From: Thalassospira tepidiphila MCCC 1A03514
Lineage (GTDB): Bacteria; Pseudomonadota; Alphaproteobacteria; Rhodospirillales; Thalassospiraceae
Length of the DNA: 64,000 bases
Assembly (NCBI RefSeq): GCF_001662875.1
Contig: NZ_JPVZ01000001.1
Location: 842,532 to 906,531 of the forward strand
Direction of reading: 5' to 3'
The notes beneath the pieces were generated by a model. It ran no database searches, was not told the DNA's origin, and saw nothing but the letters and a program-made list of their open reading frames with translations. Both the position numbers and the translations under genes were made by a program. Below, in pieces: positions 1 through 10,073 of the stretch (positions are counted from its first letter, which is position 1; each line of letters begins with the position of its first letter).

Positions 1-1
1 G

Positions 2-613
<612 letters not shown>

Positions 614-633
614 TCAAAATATAAACGTTTGAA

Positions 634-674
634 TGATCGGCCACTGCCGGAAACCATCCGGCAGTGGCCGATCA
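634..674. promoter_or_regulatory. perfect 17-bp inverted repeat between adhC and fghA
   Basis: Bases 634-650 and 658-674 are perfect reverse complements (arm core GGCCACTGCCGG) around a 7-base AAACCAT loop. The right arm ends exactly where the fghA ribosome binding site (AGAAGGAGG, 674-682) begins. No T-run follows, so it is not a standard intrinsic terminator. It may tune fghA expression or stabilise the mRNA; this is inference. Confidence 0.7.
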
Positions 675-688
675 GAAGGAGGCCCGAT

Positions 689-1546
689 ATGGGTATCGAG
701 AATTCTTCAAGCAACAAGGTCTTTGGTGGCTGGCAAAAGCAATATACCCACCCGTCAACCACCCTTGGCTGCGACATGCGCTTTGCGATCTTTCTGCCAC
801 CACAGGCCAGCAATGGCACCAAGGTCCCGGTCATGTACTGGCTGTCGGGCTTGACCTGCACGGATGAAAACTTCATGCAGAAGGCTGGTGCATTTCGCAT
901 TGCCGCCGAGCTGGGCATCGCCATCGTCGCCCCGGACACCAGCCCGCGCGGCGATCATGTCCCCGATGATGAGAACGAGGCCTATGATTTCGGCAAGGGG
1001 GCAGGCTTTTACGTCAACGCCACGCAGGAGCCGTGGGCGCGCAATTATCGCATGTATGATTACGTGACCAAGGAACTGCCAGCCCTCATCAAGGATCACT
1101 TCCCGGTCAATGATGATGCGGTGATTTCCGGTCATTCCATGGGCGGTCATGGGGCGCTGATGATTGCGCTGCGCAATCCAGGCACGTTCAAGTCCGTCAC
1201 CGCCTTTGCACCGATTTCCAATCCGATCAATTGCCCGTGGGGCCAGAAGGCGCTTGGCAATTATCTCGGTGATGACAAATCAGCCTGGAAAGACTGGGAC
1301 AGCTCGGAACTGATGAAGGCCGCAAGTGCGCCCGATGTGCAGACCCCGGCCCTTGTCGATCAGGGCGGTGCGGATGGCTTTTTGGCAGAGCAGCTTAAAC
1401 CCGAAGTGCTTGAAGCTGCAGCCAAGACATCAAACTACCCGGTCACCATCCGCATTCAGGATGGCTATGACCACAGCTACTATTTCATCTCGACCTTTAT
1501 CGAAGATCATATCCGCTTCCACGCCAAGCATCTTGGACTGAGCTGA
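689..1546 (+). CDS. fghA: S-formylglutathione hydrolase
   Basis: Hydrolyses S-formylglutathione to formate and glutathione, the second step of formaldehyde detoxification. It is an esterase-D type alpha/beta hydrolase of 285 residues, the usual family length. Seen: [14 protein letters not shown] near the N-terminus, the nucleophile elbow [10 protein letters not shown], an acid region [10 protein letters not shown], and the catalytic His in [10 protein letters not shown]. An upstream in-frame start at 629 would add 20 residues encoded by the hairpin. I chose ATG 689 because AGAAGGAGG sits 6 bases before it. It follows adhC, its pathway partner. Confidence 0.95.
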   Translation: MGIENSSSNKVFGGWQKQYTHPSTTLGCDMRFAIFLPPQASNGTKVPVMYWLSGLTCTDENFMQKAGAFRIAAELGIAIVAPDTSPRGDHVPDDENEAYDFGKGAGFYVNATQEPWARNYRMYDYVTKELPALIKDHFPVNDDAVISGHSMGGHGALMIALRNPGTFKSVTAFAPISNPINCPWGQKALGNYLGDDKSAWKDWDSSELMKAASAPDVQTPALVDQGGADGFLAEQLKPEVLEAAAKTSNYPVTIRIQDGYDHSYYFISTFIEDHIRFHAKHLGLS

Positions 1547-1568
1547 TTGCACCAACGATCTTCGACTT

Positions 1569-1623
1569 CCCCGGCACGCCGCCCACTGACTTCCCCCCTC
1601 TGGCGTGTCGGGGCTTTTCTTTT
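1569..1623 (+). terminator. intrinsic terminator after fghA
   Basis: The arms 1569-1580 (CCCCGGCACGCC) and 1602-1613 (GGCGTGTCGGGG) pair with one G-U and are followed by CTTTTCTTTTA. This ends the adhC-fghA transcript and separates it from the convergent bio genes. Confidence 0.8.
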
Positions 1624-1653
1624 AGGGGAAATCTGAAAACCTGGCGATGGTGC

Positions 1654-2250
1654 CTAGTCAAAGCTGCGTGCATCTATCGCATCGGCGACATCATCGGCCA
1701 TTTTGAGCGTACGGATAATCAGCGGCACCACCATCGCAATGATGGATCGATCAAGGCCGCGTGCGCGTTGGGCATCACGAATTTCGGATGCCACGGTGGA
1801 GATCACCGGAATAAAACGCAGCACCATCGATATCGCCAGACTGACCTTTTCCGGGTTTACGCCAATCGGGCGCAAGGGCTGCATGGCGCGTTCCAGCGAT
1901 GCCAGAAGATCCGATGTTTTGGTGGTCAGGGTCACAAGCGATGCAAACATCACAATTGCCGCAATCCGGGTGATGACCAGCAACCCCGCCTGCCAGTCAT
2001 TCAGCCAAAGCTGAACGGCAAAAAAGATTACCAGCAGCCACAGGATCGGCTTGATCTGCGCCCACATAATGCGCGGGCCAAAGCCAGATACAGGATAAAG
2101 CAACAAGACAGTCGCCAGAACAAACGCCACCACTGGCCAATCGGGGATCAGGAACACGCCCGTGCCAAGGGCGACCATGGCAAGGATCTTGGCCCCGGCC
2201 GCGGCCCGGTGCAGGGCAGATTGCCCATGGATATAAAGCCCCGCGATCAC
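1654..2250 (-). CDS. bioN: ECF biotin transporter T component
   Basis: Membrane coupling (T) subunit of an energy-coupling-factor biotin importer. It links the substrate-binding BioY to the BioM ATPase. The protein has 198 residues with about five hydrophobic segments and the CbiQ/BioN-family coupling-helix motif near the C-terminus ([10 protein letters not shown]; the family A-R-G pair is present). It is the last gene of bioY-bioM-bioN, and its start overlaps the end of bioM by 4 bases, so translation is probably coupled. The short length is typical of BioN rather than cobalt CbiQ. Confidence 0.9.
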   Translation of the reverse strand: MIAGLYIHGQSALHRAAAGAKILAMVALGTGVFLIPDWPVVAFVLATVLLLYPVSGFGPRIMWAQIKPILWLLVIFFAVQLWLNDWQAGLLVITRIAAIVMFASLVTLTTKTSDLLASLERAMQPLRPIGVNPEKVSLAISMVLRFIPVISTVASEIRDAQRARGLDRSIIAMVVPLIIRTLKMADDVADAIDARSFD

Positions 2251-2921
2251 GCCATCATCTCCCGATATTTCGGAAGGACGTCTGCCGGGGTGCCATCAAG
2301 CACCACACGGCCATCCTCAAACGCCAGCACCCGGTCGTAATCGGCAATCAGGTCAAGATCGTGCGAAACCGTAATCACCGTCTGATCCAGCTCGGCTATG
2401 GCGCGCTGCACCCGGTTGCGATTGCGCAGGTCCAAAAGCGTGGTCGGTTCGTCCAACACGATATAGCGCGGCTCCATCACCAGCACGCCCGAGATGGCAA
2501 GCAACTGCTTTTGCCCGCCACTCAGCAAATGACTGGGATGGGTTTTGAAATCCTGAAGATCATAGCGCGCCAGCACGTCATCGATCCGGCGATTGACCTC
2601 TTCCTTGGAAAGTTTCAAAGGCTTAAGGCCAAAGGCAATGTCTTCCTCGACCACCGGAAAGACGATCTGATTGTCCGGGTTCTGAAACACAAACCCGACA
2701 TGACGACGCAGCTTGCGGCCATCCTTCGCCGCATCAAAATCATCGACCAGAACCCGCCCCGACGTTGCGGTTTGCAGGCCATTGAGTAACCTGACAAAGG
2801 TGCTTTTGCCCGACCCGTTCGCGCCGACAATCCCGATCCGCTTTTCACCAAGCGTCAGGTCAATATCAGAAAGCGCACGTCGCTGTTCAAACTGCACAGA
2901 GACATTTTCAATTCGGATCAT
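2247..2921 (-). CDS. bioM: ECF biotin transporter ATPase
   Basis: ATP-binding subunit that powers biotin import with BioN and BioY. The 224-residue protein shows Walker [10 protein letters not shown], the Q-loop FQNPDNQ typical of ECF ATPases, signature [10 protein letters not shown], Walker B YIVLDEPT and the switch His in TVSHDLDL. Only one ATPase gene is present, as expected for BioMNY systems. It is separated from bioY by a short hairpin and overlaps bioN. Confidence 0.93.
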   Translation of the reverse strand: MIRIENVSVQFEQRRALSDIDLTLGEKRIGIVGANGSGKSTFVRLLNGLQTATSGRVLVDDFDAAKDGRKLRRHVGFVFQNPDNQIVFPVVEEDIAFGLKPLKLSKEEVNRRIDDVLARYDLQDFKTHPSHLLSGGQKQLLAISGVLVMEPRYIVLDEPTTLLDLRNRNRVQRAIAELDQTVITVSHDLDLIADYDRVLAFEDGRVVLDGTPADVLPKYREMMA

Positions 2922-2960
2922 GGAAGGACGTCCGGCGTTATCAGGGATAATTGGAATAGG

Positions 2961-2993
2961 CTTAAAACGGGCGCAAGCACATCACTTGCGCCC
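2961..2993 (-). terminator. intercistronic hairpin between bioY and bioM
   Basis: GGGCGCAAG (2969-2977) and CTTGCGCCC (2985-2993) form a perfect 9-bp stem. Read on the minus strand it is followed by GTTTTAAG. It looks like a weak terminator that would make bioY more abundant than bioM and bioN. Confidence 0.6.
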
Positions 2994-3001
2994 ATAAGAC
3001 G

Positions 3002-3550
3002 TTAGCCCGCCTTGGAAATCAAGGGATAGGCGCGCCGGACCGCAAGGCATGCCGCGGTCGCAATCGCAACCTTGATGGCATCCCCGATCAGGAACGGAGC
3101 CGCCCCGACAGTTGCCTGCCAATAGCTGATCTCGGCCACGACTGCGACCCAGGCATTGCCAATGGCGTACAGGACGACGATCCCGCCAAAGGCAATGGAC
3201 AGCGCGGCATTGAAAACATTCAGGCGGTTCCAGAACTTCTCGATCAGAAGCCCGATGACAAAGGCCGAAATGGCCCAGCCAAACATGAAACCGCCGGTCA
3301 CCCCGATCATCACGCCAAAGCCACCGCGCCCACCGGACAAAAGCGGCAAGCCAACAGCAACCAGAACAAGGAACAGAACAATCGAAAGCCCGCCACGACG
3401 GGCACCCAGAATGGCCCCGGCCAACATCGGACCAAGTGACTGTGCTGTGACCGGCACACCGGTGACTGGAAGGGTGATTGGCGGAAATAGCCCAAGAACG
3501 GCGGTCAGGGCTGCAAACAGGGCGACATAGACAATATCTTTGGTCTTCAT
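3002..3550 (-). CDS. bioY: Biotin transporter substrate-binding S component
   Basis: Six-helix membrane protein that binds biotin with high affinity and, with BioM/BioN, imports it. The 182-residue form starts MKTKDIVYVALFAALTAVLG, typical of BioY. It contains the conserved VTAQSLGPMLAGAILGARRG region and a GGRGGFGV glycine-rich segment followed by GGFMFGW. In-frame starts exist upstream (MGNRY at 3565, another at 3589). I chose 3550 because the family homology begins there, though no strong ribosome site decides it. It is the first gene of the bio operon. No obvious BioR operator was seen upstream. Confidence 0.92.
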   Translation of the reverse strand: MKTKDIVYVALFAALTAVLGLFPPITLPVTGVPVTAQSLGPMLAGAILGARRGGLSIVLFLVLVAVGLPLLSGGRGGFGVMIGVTGGFMFGWAISAFVIGLLIEKFWNRLNVFNAALSIAFGGIVVLYAIGNAWVAVVAEISYWQATVGAAPFLIGDAIKVAIATAACLAVRRAYPLISKAG

Positions 3551-3746
3551 GTAACGGTTTCCCATTCCCGTTATAAGGCCGTTCTGCAATCAACCCCTTG
3601 CGCAGAATGGCCTCCGTTAACCGGTCCGCCCGACCGGCTCAACGCGATATGGGATAACCGCAAATATCATCGACGCCAAGCAAAATGACACCGGATACTG
3701 CGTAGCTCATTTAAGAGAAACGCAATATCCGATATTTTTCAAAACC

Positions 3747-4106
3747 TTAGGCCTCGCCATCTTCGACAAAGGACTTAAGCCGCATCAGGGCAGATTCCCA
3801 ACGTCCCGCCACCTGATCAAGATAGGCGCGCGCTTCGGCCAGTTGTTCCGGGCAAAAGGCATATTGGCTTTCGCGCCCGACCCGATGGTTCTGCACAAGC
3901 CCTGCCGCCTCAAGCACGCGCAGATGCTTGGTCACGGCCTGCCTGGTCATATCGGCATCATCAGACAACACCGAGATCGAGCGCGGCTTGCCATCGGCCA
4001 GACGATCAAAGATCGCCAACCGTGTGGGATCACCCAAAGCGGCAAACATGACGGAAAAATCCTTGTCAGATTTGCCATTGTCCAAATTATTTTCAGCTTT
4101 CGACAT
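3747..4106 (-). CDS. ArsR-family winged-helix repressor
   Basis: DNA-binding regulator of 119 residues. The helix-turn-helix region is visible (MFAALGDPTRLAIFDRLADG, recognition stretch DMTRQAVTKHLRVLEAAG, wing VGRESQYAF). No cysteine metal-binding motif is present, so it is probably not a metal sensor. It belongs to the SdpR-like type that is commonly paired with an SRPBCC (AHSA1) protein, as here. The start at 4106 is inferred from homology; its first 14 bases overlap the end of the upstream SRPBCC gene. Twin palindromes upstream of the pair suggest autorepression. Confidence 0.88.
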   Translation of the reverse strand: MSKAENNLDNGKSDKDFSVMFAALGDPTRLAIFDRLADGKPRSISVLSDDADMTRQAVTKHLRVLEAAGLVQNHRVGRESQYAFCPEQLAEARAYLDQVAGRWESALMRLKSFVEDGEA

Positions 4107-4539
4107 GTTTCTTGATGTTTTCAAGCTGGAAGCCCCAGCCGTTTGTATTGGCCCGCAACGCATCAGCAATGCGATGGGGTGGTAGATTATCAAATCCGGT
4201 TTCGCGCACCTTTACCGATGTCGTGCCGGACGTTTCTTCAAGCCAGAATTCGACAAGGGTTTCGGGTTCCCCACTGTAATCGACTTCGGGGTCAACCGCA
4301 TAGGGGTGCCATGTGTAGGCGAAATAGGCTGGTTCCTCCATCGCCTTGATCGTTGAATTCCACGGCACATGGGTGAAACCGTCAATGGTGAACATGCCCT
4401 TGGAAACTTCGCCCACCGCAAACGGGTCTTCGATATTGATCCCGAACCAAGTGCCGAATTCCTTTGAATCGGTCAGGGCCTTCCACACGCGGGAACGGGA
4501 TGCTTTGATTTCAATCGACTTCTCAATGGTATTTGACAT
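4093..4539 (-). CDS. SRPBCC/AHSA1-domain protein
   Basis: A 148-residue protein of the START-like helix-grip fold (AHSA1 type). Seen: the N-terminal strand EKSIEIKASRSRVWKALTD, the central PAYFAYTWHPYA region, and the C-terminal helix with NTNGWGFQLENIKKHV. The ligand is unknown. Such proteins often sit in one operon with an ArsR regulator, and here the two overlap by 14 bases. The start at 4539 is fixed by AGGAGG 7-8 bases upstream. That ribosome site lies inside a palindrome that resembles the operator further upstream. Confidence 0.85.
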   Translation of the reverse strand: MSNTIEKSIEIKASRSRVWKALTDSKEFGTWFGINIEDPFAVGEVSKGMFTIDGFTHVPWNSTIKAMEEPAYFAYTWHPYAVDPEVDYSGEPETLVEFWLEETSGTTSVKVRETGFDNLPPHRIADALRANTNGWGFQLENIKKHVES

Positions 4540-4542
4540 AAC

Positions 4543-4558
4543 GCAACCTCCTGGTTGC
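4543..4558. promoter_or_regulatory. proximal ArsR-type operator overlapping the ribosome site
   Basis: GCAACC-TCCT-GGTTGC is a perfect 6-bp inverted repeat with a 4-base spacer. Its spacer carries the ribosome binding site of the SRPBCC gene. It has the same GCAAC-Y-N4-R-GTTGC pattern as the site at 4588-4603. Confidence 0.65.
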
Positions 4559-4587
4559 ATTTAACCTGCCAGAAGATTTCCGATTAT

Positions 4588-4603
4588 GCAACTAAAAAGT
4601 TGC
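4588..4603. promoter_or_regulatory. distal ArsR-type operator
   Basis: GCAACT-AAAA-AGTTGC is a perfect 6-bp inverted repeat with a 4-base spacer, 45 bases upstream of the matching site at 4543. It is placed where the promoter of the SRPBCC-arsR operon should be. Binding by the adjacent ArsR protein is inferred from position and repetition of the half-site. Confidence 0.65.
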
Positions 4604-4620
4604 GTATTTGATTTGAACCC

Positions 4621-4656
4621 AACAAACACAAACGCCCGGCTGTTACCAGCCGGGCG
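4621..4656 (-). terminator. terminator of the urease operon
   Basis: CGCCCGGCT (4633-4641) and AGCCGGGCG (4648-4656) form a perfect 9-bp stem with a GTTACC loop. On the minus strand a TTTGTGTTTGTT tract follows. It lies 80 bases past the ureG stop. Confidence 0.8.
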
Positions 4657-4737
4657 GTGCGTGCTCCCGTCATCCTTGGGTCAGTGCCGCGTTAATGTAA
4701 CTGGCAAAGCCCGTGCAGCTATCCTTGTATCCCCATA

Positions 4738-5358
4738 TCAGGATGCTGCGGATTGGCGGAGCCCCCCTGTCTCGATGATGAAGTTTTTCACGTCTTCAAG
4801 GCCGTCCATCGCCTTGAGATTGGTGAACAGGAACGGACGATCACCGCGCATTTTCTTGGCATCGCGGTCCATCACGCCCAGATCAGCCCCCACCAGCGGT
4901 GCCAGATCGGTCTTGTTGATCACCAGCAAATCAGATCGGGTGATGCCCGGGCCACCCTTACGCGGGATTTTGTCGCCTGCCGAAACGTCGATGACGTAAA
5001 TCGTGATGTCGGCGAGTTCTGGTGAAAAGGTGGCTGACAGGTTGTCGCCGCCCGATTCAATAAAGATTGCCTCAAGCCCGGCATGCTTGGCGGCCATATC
5101 TTCGACAGCCGCCAGATTGATCGAGGCATCTTCGCGAATGGCCGTGTGCGGGCAACCACCGGTTTCAACACCGGCAATGCGGTCTGCGGCCAGTGCGCCC
5201 GAACGGGTCATGAATTCGGCGTCTTCGCGGGTGTAGATATCGTTTGTGATGGCGGCGATGTTGAACTCATCGCGCATCGCCTTGCACAGCCGTTCCAAAA
5301 GGGCGGTCTTGCCCGAACCAACCGGGCCACCAATTCCGATACGAAGGGGAGAGCTCAT
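4738..5358 (-). CDS. ureG: Urease accessory GTPase
   Basis: SIMIBI-class GTPase that delivers nickel for urease activation as part of the UreDFG complex. Its 206 residues include the P-loop [12 protein letters not shown], the metal-binding Cys-Pro-His motif within [19 protein letters not shown], and the base-recognition motif NKTDL. It is the last gene of the operon, and its start overlaps the ureF stop by 4 bases. A strong terminator follows. Confidence 0.97.
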   Translation of the reverse strand: MSSPLRIGIGGPVGSGKTALLERLCKAMRDEFNIAAITNDIYTREDAEFMTRSGALAADRIAGVETGGCPHTAIREDASINLAAVEDMAAKHAGLEAIFIESGGDNLSATFSPELADITIYVIDVSAGDKIPRKGGPGITRSDLLVINKTDLAPLVGADLGVMDRDAKKMRGDRPFLFTNLKAMDGLEDVKNFIIETGGLRQSAAS

Positions 5359-6065
5359 GATCTAAATAGCCTCGTATATTGGGTTTCGTGTTTCATCGAC
5401 GTCCAGTCGACCATCGGTGCCGCGGCACCAAGATCGGAAAGTTCAGCCTGCATGGCGTGATCAACAGCAACCGATACTGCACCATCAAGCGACGACAGGG
5501 ATCTGACACCATCGGTCTGCCCCAGCGGCACCAGACGCACTGCACTGGACACAAGATTTGCCGCCATCGCATGCAAATACGCGGTCAGCGCATCACGCAG
5601 CGGTACATCAAACTGGGCTGCGGCAATGCCCACCGCCACCGGATAGGATGGCAAACGATCATCTTCGCGCATGGCACTGGCCCAGCGGGTTATCATCCCA
5701 TCACCCCAGACCTTTTGCATGGTCGAAACAAAGGCGCGTCCCTGTGCAGTTGCCTCCAACGCCATCTCGGACGTACCACGCCAGCAATCGGCCTCGACCC
5801 CGATGTCAAACAGGGCCGCTTCATCACCAGCGCGGGCAGCACGCCATGCGGCACAAAACAGCACCGCATCAATCCGCCCGGCTCCGAATTCCAGAACCCC
5901 TTCAACCCAGTTGATCAGGCTATCGGCCGATGTCACCCGGCCGTCTTCGACGGCATATTCCACGCCATGCGAATAGGTATAGGCACCCACCGGGAATGAC
6001 GGACTTAGCCACGTCATCAACCGCATCAGGCCTGCGGGGTTAAGGGTCAGGTCATCCGTGGTCAT
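5355..6065 (-). CDS. ureF: Urease accessory protein UreF
   Basis: All-helical accessory protein that acts with UreD and UreG in loading nickel into apo-urease. It is 236 residues long when started at ATG 6065. Typical features are [21 protein letters not shown] near the N-terminus and the [14 protein letters not shown] segment. The frame stays open further upstream, but that extension merely re-reads the His-rich tail of ureE as a low-complexity Met/Ile/Thr sequence, so I reject it. The start lies inside the last 14 bases of ureE, suggesting coupled translation. Confidence 0.94.
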   Translation of the reverse strand: MTTDDLTLNPAGLMRLMTWLSPSFPVGAYTYSHGVEYAVEDGRVTSADSLINWVEGVLEFGAGRIDAVLFCAAWRAARAGDEAALFDIGVEADCWRGTSEMALEATAQGRAFVSTMQKVWGDGMITRWASAMREDDRLPSYPVAVGIAAAQFDVPLRDALTAYLHAMAANLVSSAVRLVPLGQTDGVRSLSSLDGAVSVAVDHAMQAELSDLGAAAPMVDWTSMKHETQYTRLFRS

Positions 6066-6609
6066 GGGAATGCCCGTGGTGATGGCTGTGCTTGTGATCA
6101 TGCCCGTGATCATGTTCATGATCGTCATGGTCGAAATGATCGTTGCCATGGCTGTGACCATGCGCGCCGCCAAGCCCGTGATAGGCGCCATTCAGCGGAT
6201 CAAACGGTGCGATTTCGTTTTCCACCACACCGCCAAGGCCCGTGATCATGTCGCGCATCACATGGTCATCAATGATGCGCAGACGCCCGTCATTCAAAAC
6301 CTGAACCGGGGTGTGCCGGTTGCCGATATGCCAGGCCAGTTTGGCGGTCGCAATCGGACCGGCCGCCGTAATGGTCAGAACCGGCTCCTCGGCTGCGCGG
6401 ACGACAATCACCCCGCCATCGACAAGGCGCAACCGATCGCCATCCGCCAAACGCACCGCATGCGGCAGATCAAGCAAGAATGGCTCGCCCGCATCATCAT
6501 GCAGACGAATGCGGCGGCGATGCCGGTCAGAAAAGGCCAGGGTCACCGTGCCGCGCACTTCTGACGTGTCGGCGCGATCAACCGGGATATGTTCAATGGC
6601 GTGACGCAT
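6052..6609 (-). CDS. ureE: Urease accessory nickel chaperone UreE
   Basis: Nickel metallochaperone that donates Ni to UreG/urease. The 185-residue protein has the UreE N-terminal domain (LAFSDRHRRRIRLHDDAG) and the metal-binding domain with AWHIGNRHTPVQV. It ends in a tail of about 36 residues with some 17 histidines alternating with Asp/Gly, a known nickel-storage type of extension. I took ATG 6609. A GTG at 6624 in the same frame would add five residues, and neither has a strong ribosome site. It starts 18 bases after the ureC stop. Confidence 0.93.
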   Translation of the reverse strand: MRHAIEHIPVDRADTSEVRGTVTLAFSDRHRRRIRLHDDAGEPFLLDLPHAVRLADGDRLRLVDGGVIVVRAAEEPVLTITAAGPIATAKLAWHIGNRHTPVQVLNDGRLRIIDDHVMRDMITGLGGVVENEIAPFDPLNGAYHGLGGAHGHSHGNDHFDHDDHEHDHGHDHKHSHHHGHSHDHG

Positions 6610-6627
6610 GGAGTTCGCTACCACCGA

Positions 6628-8340
6628 TCAGAACAGGAAGTAACGCTGCGCCATCGGCACAACATCAACCGGCTGACAGGTCAGAAGTTCACCATCCGCC
6701 GTCACCTGATAGGTTTCCGGATCAACTTCCATCACCGGCAACGCATCGTTCAGCTTCATGTCCTTCTTGCCGATATTACGCGTGTTCGACACGGCCAGAA
6801 GTTCCTTCGACAGGCCGAATTCGGCGGCAATACCCGCATCAATGCCCGCTTGCGATACAAACGAGAAGCTCGATTTCGCAAGCGCATTGCCATAGGCACC
6901 AAACATCGGACGGTAATGGACCGGCTGCGGCGTCGGGATCGATGCGTTCGGATCGCCCATGGCGGCGGCGGCAATCATGCCGGCCTTGATCACCATGTCG
7001 GGCTTGGTGCCAAAGAACATCGGTTTCCAAACCACAAGGTCGGCAATCTTGCCCACTTCGATGGAGCCGACATGCGCCCCAATCCCCTGCGCAATCGCCG
7101 GGTTGATGGTGTATTTCGCAACATAACGCTTGGCGCGGAAGTTATCGTTACCCTTGCCAGAATCCTCGGGCAACGCACCGCGCTGCTTTTTCATCTTGTC
7201 GGCGGTCTGCCATGTGCGGGTGATGACTTCACCAACACGGCCCATCGCCTGACTGTCTGATGAAATTATCGAAAATGCGCCAAGATCATGCAGGATATCC
7301 TCGGCCGCGATGGTTTCGCGGCGAATACGGCTTTCGGCAAATGCGACATCTTCGGGGATCTTCGGATCAAGGTGATGGCAAACCATCAACATGTCCAGAT
7401 GCTCGTCAATCGTATTGACCGTGAACGGTCGGGTCGGGTTGGTCGAGCTTGGCAATACGTTGGCTTCGCCGCACAGCTTGATGATGTCTGGTGCGTGGCC
7501 ACCACCGGCACCTTCGGTGTGGAAGGTGTGAATGGTCCGGCCCTTGAACGATGCACGGGTGTGCTCGACAAAGCCGCTTTCATTCAATGTATCGGTATGG
7601 ATCATGACCTGTACATCAAGGTCATCGGCAACTGACAGGCAGGTATCAATCGCCGCCGGGGTCGTGCCCCAGTCTTCATGAAGCTTCAGGCCGCACGCAC
7701 CTGCCTTGACCTGCTCAATCAGCGATCCGGGCAGGGTCGCATTGCCCTTGCCAAAGAAACCGATATTCATCGGAATGCCATCAGCTGCCTGCAGCATCCG
7801 GGCAATATGCCACGGACCTGGCGTACAGGTTGTGGCGTTCGTGCCCGCCGCCGGGCCGGTACCACCGCCCAGCATGCTGGTCACGCCGGAATAAAGCGCG
7901 TCTTCAACCTGCTGCGGGCAGATCCAGTGAATGTGGGCATCAATCCCGCCGGCGGTGATGATGTTGCCTTCACCGGCAATAATCTCGGTGCCCGGACCGA
8001 TGATGATATCAACACCGGGTTGCACATCCGGGTTTCCGGCCTTGCCGATCCCCGCAATGCGGCCATCGCGGATGCCAATATCGGCCTTGATGATGCCGGT
8101 ATAATCAAGGATCAGCGCATTGGTGATCACGGTATCAACGGCACCATCAGCACGCGTTGCCTGTGACTGGCCCATGCCATCACGGATCACCTTGCCGCCA
8201 CCGAATTTGACTTCCTCGCCAAGGGTTGTGAAGTCTTTTTCAACCTCGATGATCAGGTCGGTGTCGGCCAGTCGCACCTTGTCGCCAACAGTCGGGCCAA
8301 ACATTGCCGCATAGGACGGACGATCAATTTCATAAGCCAT
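6628..8340 (-). CDS. ureC: Urease alpha (catalytic) subunit
   Basis: Nickel amidohydrolase subunit that hydrolyses urea to ammonia and carbamate. The length of 570 residues is standard. Seen: metal ligands in [10 protein letters not shown], the carbamylated lysine in GLKLHEDWG, the flap/active-site region [15 protein letters not shown], and the terminal AQRYFLF. The three structural subunits are separate genes (A, B, C), as in most proteobacteria. It lies 17 bases after ureB. Confidence 0.98.
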   Translation of the reverse strand: MAYEIDRPSYAAMFGPTVGDKVRLADTDLIIEVEKDFTTLGEEVKFGGGKVIRDGMGQSQATRADGAVDTVITNALILDYTGIIKADIGIRDGRIAGIGKAGNPDVQPGVDIIIGPGTEIIAGEGNIITAGGIDAHIHWICPQQVEDALYSGVTSMLGGGTGPAAGTNATTCTPGPWHIARMLQAADGIPMNIGFFGKGNATLPGSLIEQVKAGACGLKLHEDWGTTPAAIDTCLSVADDLDVQVMIHTDTLNESGFVEHTRASFKGRTIHTFHTEGAGGGHAPDIIKLCGEANVLPSSTNPTRPFTVNTIDEHLDMLMVCHHLDPKIPEDVAFAESRIRRETIAAEDILHDLGAFSIISSDSQAMGRVGEVITRTWQTADKMKKQRGALPEDSGKGNDNFRAKRYVAKYTINPAIAQGIGAHVGSIEVGKIADLVVWKPMFFGTKPDMVIKAGMIAAAAMGDPNASIPTPQPVHYRPMFGAYGNALAKSSFSFVSQAGIDAGIAAEFGLSKELLAVSNTRNIGKKDMKLNDALPVMEVDPETYQVTADGELLTCQPVDVVPMAQRYFLF

Positions 8341-8357
8341 TTATTCCATCCCCCCGC

Positions 8358-8663
8358 TTAAAGCTTGCCGTTGATTTTGGCGTTAAAGCCATAGACCGTG
8401 CCGGTACCGGCATATTTCACCAGATTGACTTCGCGCGACTGGCCCGGCTCGAAACGAACTGCGGTACCCGCCGGGATATCAAGGCGAAAGCCACGGGCGG
8501 CTTCACGATCAAAATCAAGGCCCGGATTGGTTTCGTAGAAATGATAGTGCGACCCCACCTGCACCGGGCGGTCCCCGGTATTGGCAACGGTGATGGTTTT
8601 GGTTTCACGCCCCTCGTTCAGGATGAGGCTGCCTTCCTTGGTAATGATTTCACCTGGAATCAT
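8358..8663 (-). CDS. ureB: Urease beta subunit
   Basis: Small structural subunit of urease, 101 residues. [11 protein letters not shown] at the start and the conserved [16 protein letters not shown] are diagnostic. ATG 8663 is preceded by AAGGGGGC at suitable spacing. An upstream in-frame start at 8693 would run into ureA and is rejected. It lies between ureA and ureC in ureDABCEFG. Confidence 0.96.
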   Translation of the reverse strand: MIPGEIITKEGSLILNEGRETKTITVANTGDRPVQVGSHYHFYETNPGLDFDREAARGFRLDIPAGTAVRFEPGQSREVNLVKYAGTGTVYGFNAKINGKL

Positions 8664-8676
8664 ATCAGTAGCCCCC

Positions 8677-8979
8677 TTAGCGAATTGGTTCATGAACGGT
8701 CACAAGCTTCGTCCCGTCGGGGAAGGTCGCTTCTACCTGAATTTCGTGGATCATTTCGGCAATGCCATCCATTACCTGATCGCGCGTGATCACGGTCGCC
8801 CCGTCGCGCATCAGATCGGCAACAGATTTGCCATCGCGCGCGCCTTCAACGACATAGTCGGTGATGATCGCGATCGCTTCGGGGTAATTAAGCTTCACCC
8901 CCCGTGCAAGGCGATTGCGCGCCACCATGGCGGCGACCGAGACCAGCAGTTTGTCCTTTTCGCGTGGCGTCAGATTCAT
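8677..8979 (-). CDS. ureA: Urease gamma subunit
   Basis: Smallest structural subunit of urease, 100 residues, the family length. It begins [20 protein letters not shown] and contains [25 protein letters not shown] sequence and [20 protein letters not shown]. It follows ureD by 27 bases and precedes ureB by 13. Confidence 0.97.
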   Translation of the reverse strand: MNLTPREKDKLLVSVAAMVARNRLARGVKLNYPEAIAIITDYVVEGARDGKSVADLMRDGATVITRDQVMDGIAEMIHEIQVEATFPDGTKLVTVHEPIR

Positions 8980-9006
8980 GCCTGCCTACTCCTTGGCTTC
9001 ATTTTT

Positions 9007-9939
9007 TTAAATTTCCCACAAACGCGGCAAGCGTGCGGGAAGCCCCCTTGTTTGATGGCGGAATGTTTTCCACCACGCGCCATACACCCGGCGCAGTTTC
9101 ATCGGATCGCGCGCCATGAAACGGGCAATCACAATTCCCTTCATCGCGGTCGCGGCACACAACACATCGCGCGCCTCAAGCCCCTCAGATGCCTGCGCCA
9201 GACAATCCCGCGCAGCCTCCAAATGATCTTCCGCGCCCTGCCCGACCAGAATGGCGGTCGCATTGGCACGCGCGCCATCAAAGGCCGCTTCGTGATCAAG
9301 CATGCGCAACACATCACCTTCCAGATGCAGCGCATCGCGCCAGATCGGGCGACCCTCAATCGAAACATCCCACGCATCACGTGCCAGGCCCGTGGTAAAC
9401 ACCTCGCCGCGCGCAAGGCGGCCAAACACCATCATCTCGCCGGCCATCACCATGCCGCTGCCAGATGCACGCACGGTGGTTTTGCGTTTCAGCCGGGCCT
9501 GATCAAACAGGATGCTTTCATGGGGCAACCATTCAAGCCAGCCACCATCGGCGACATCCAGATCAACCGACATTTCGCAATCCGGTCCGACCGACCGGTA
9601 AATCTTTTCTGCCGCCTGCGCGGTAAACAGCGCCGATGCGCCTTCTTCGACCTTGCCGGCAAAGGCAAGCTTATCACCGCCAACCATGCCACCCGATGTG
9701 GTGACCAGAACAGCCGTCGCCAGATCCCCCGCAACCGGGCGCGGGAACAGGATTTTCATCGGGTCACGGTAATAAAGATGATCAAGGGCTGCATGCCCGC
9801 CCTGATGCGCTGCACCCGTGCCCTGACGAAACTTCACCTCGGCCCGGCCATCGGTGATGATGCGGGCGGGCGTTACTGGCGTTTCCATCTCCGCATTCGG
9901 AATTGCGGATGTTGTCGGTTCAAGTTTGCGAAGCTGCAC
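9007..9939 (-). CDS. ureD: Urease accessory protein UreD
   Basis: Scaffold for the UreDFG activation complex on apo-urease; it helps deliver nickel. The 310 residues show family features such as LYYRDPMKILFPRP, LVTTSGGMVGGDKL and LTAQAAEKIYRS-like sequence. The start is GTG 9939 with AGGTGA 7 bases upstream; an ATG 17 codons in is the alternative. It is the first gene of the urease operon and sits about 45 bases downstream of the start site predicted from the sigma-54 promoter at 9996-10012. Confidence 0.93.
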   Translation of the reverse strand: MQLRKLEPTTSAIPNAEMETPVTPARIITDGRAEVKFRQGTGAAHQGGHAALDHLYYRDPMKILFPRPVAGDLATAVLVTTSGGMVGGDKLAFAGKVEEGASALFTAQAAEKIYRSVGPDCEMSVDLDVADGGWLEWLPHESILFDQARLKRKTTVRASGSGMVMAGEMMVFGRLARGEVFTTGLARDAWDVSIEGRPIWRDALHLEGDVLRMLDHEAAFDGARANATAILVGQGAEDHLEAARDCLAQASEGLEARDVLCAATAMKGIVIARFMARDPMKLRRVYGAWWKTFRHQTRGLPARLPRLWEI

Positions 9940-9995
9940 AAAGTCACCTGATTAATGCGGCCCACTGACAGGACCTTAATACCAAGGGTCCTAAC

Positions 9996-10012
9996 AGCAA
10001 GATGCGGGCCAA
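9996..10012 (-). promoter_or_regulatory. sigma-54 (-24/-12) promoter of the urease operon
   Basis: Minus strand TTGGCCCGCATCTTGCT matches the sigma-54 consensus TTGGCAC-G-N4-TTGCT with one mismatch. It has the required GG-N10-GC spacing (GG at 10010-10009, GC at 9998-9997). Transcription would start near 9986, about 47 bases before ureD. It implies activation by an enhancer-binding protein, most likely NtrC. Confidence 0.8.
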
Positions 10013-10073
10013 CCGCCACCCCCCTGCCGATACAGTGAGTTTGGCGGTATTTGGCCCGATTGACAGCATCAAG

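Noticed and set aside
3590..3746. BioR operator upstream of bioY
   Set aside because: No TTAT-type BioR palindrome was found; only a CCGGTC/GACCGG stem at 3621-3637 is visible.
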